From contig JAAEQP010001525.1 in assembly GCA_024231375.1 (NCBI GenBank), positions 1 to 6,944 of the forward strand: a stretch of DNA of 6,944 nucleotides. Direction: 5' to 3'. The position numbers were made by a program, and so were the translations under genes. This stretch comes from a bacterium (lineage in GTDB: Bacteria; Hydrogenedentota; Hydrogenedentia; Hydrogenedentiales; SLHB01). The notes below the pieces were generated by a model. That model had not been told where the DNA came from and searched no databases. It was given only the letters and a program-made list of their open reading frames with translations. This document shows positions 6,656-6,944 of the stretch, one piece after another. Position 1 is the first letter of the stretch, and each line of letters begins with the position of its first letter.

Positions 6656-6688
6656 CTCCCTCTCCAACGGGAGAGGGTTGGGGTGAGG
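6656..6688. repeat. GGGAGAGGG hairpin repeat after gene 3
   Basis: CCCTCTCC (6658-6665) pairs perfectly with GGAGAGGG (6670-6677) across a 4-nt loop, followed by TTGGGGTGAGGG. On the minus strand this reads as the CCCTCACCCCAACCCTCTCCCG type of repeat, which I recall as a widespread dispersed bacterial sequence. It lies 52 nt after the gene 3 stop and could protect or end the transcript, but there is no T-run. Bases 6667-6683 match 4081-4097 at 16 of 17 positions. Confidence 0.6.
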
Positions 6689-6842
6689 GTTCTCTTCAAT
6701 TCTCGCGGCTGCTGATCTGCGTGCCTGGCGCTGGCCGCGGATCGCGCACCTTCACGCACATCTTCCTCGGTAGGGTCGGCGCCTCTGCCGGCCATCTTCG
6801 CCGAACGCTGACAGCAGAACGCCGACAGCCTCCCTCCTCGTT

Positions 6843-6884
6843 GTGGCCGGTCGCGGTCTCTTGGCCGCGCACCGACCGCGCCAC
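6843..6884. repeat. Imperfect long palindrome in the 3' spacer
   Basis: GTGGCC...GCGGTC (6843-6858) can pair with GACCGCGCCAC (6874-6884) if a few bases bulge out; the loop contains a further GCGG/CCGC pairing. It resembles the GGTCGCG palindrome at 148-167. Between it and the gene 3 end (6689-6842) I see no gene, promoter or RNA with recognisable features. Confidence 0.4.
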
Positions 6885-6909
6885 TCCTACCACCGAAGGT
6901 CAACCATTC

Positions 6910-6929
6910 CCCACATCAGGAAGTGTGGG
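6910..6929. repeat. Small hairpin next to a recurring 13-mer
   Basis: CCCACA (6910-6915) pairs with TGTGGG (6924-6929) around an 8-nt loop and runs directly into GACCGGCGCCCTC (6929-6941), the 13-mer also found at 174-186. It is most likely part of a dispersed repeat that continues past the window end. Confidence 0.4.
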
Positions 6930-6944
6930 ACCGGCGCCCTCGCC

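Noticed and set aside
6658..6690. Intrinsic terminator after gene 3
   Set aside because: The stem is good but TTGGGGTGAGGG follows instead of a T-run; it is better explained as a dispersed repeat, though it may still shape the transcript end.
6696..6893. Minus-strand ORF of 65 codons in the 3' spacer
   Set aside because: The translation is Arg/Pro-rich without any motif, overlaps palindromic repeat sequence and has no clear ribosome binding site.

Overview
The window is a GC-rich stretch of bacterial DNA with three large plus-strand genes that all appear to encode exported proteins. Between and beside them lie short palindromic, repeat-rich spacers. The combination of a heparinase II/III-type lyase, a ceramidase-like metal-hydrolase and a propeller/helical-toroid protein, spaced by REP-like repeats, fits a polysaccharide-degrading lineage of the Planctomycetota / Lentisphaerota / Hydrogenedentota kind. 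That placement comes from gene content and style only, not from a marker gene.

Layout. Bases 1-257 hold two tandem hairpins (13-44, 54-68), a third palindrome (148-167) and no convincing gene or promoter. Gene 1 (258-2234) has an N-terminal set of four propeller-blade-like repeats and a long C-terminal helical domain with well-conserved-looking motifs but no named activity. Gene 2 (2311-3789) follows 76 bp later and belongs to the neutral/alkaline non-lysosomal ceramidase family. Its first 30 codons run straight through a REP-like inverted repeat (2325-2396). After gene 2 come a 27-codon ORF (3813-3896) and a 185-bp element with 28-29-bp terminal inverted repeats (3907-4091). Gene 3 (4176-6605) is a full-length heparinase II/III-family polysaccharide lyase. 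The tail (6606-6944) has a GGGAGAGGG-type hairpin repeat (6656-6688), further palindromes and no credible gene.

How the parts may work together. Gene 3 should cleave a uronic-acid-containing polysaccharide by beta-elimination outside the cytoplasm. Gene 1 has a second (alpha/alpha)-toroid-like domain of the general type used by glycan-active enzymes, so it may act on the same material. Gene 2 may remove an acyl or amide group from a glycan or lipid. This is inference: there is no SusC/D pair, sulfatase, transporter or regulator in the window to tie them together. Genes 1 and 2 could be one transcription unit, while gene 3 is set apart by the repeat-rich spacer. The most unusual points are the REP-like sequence built into the gene 2 signal peptide region, the long inverted-repeat element before gene 3, and the propeller/toroid fusion of gene 1.
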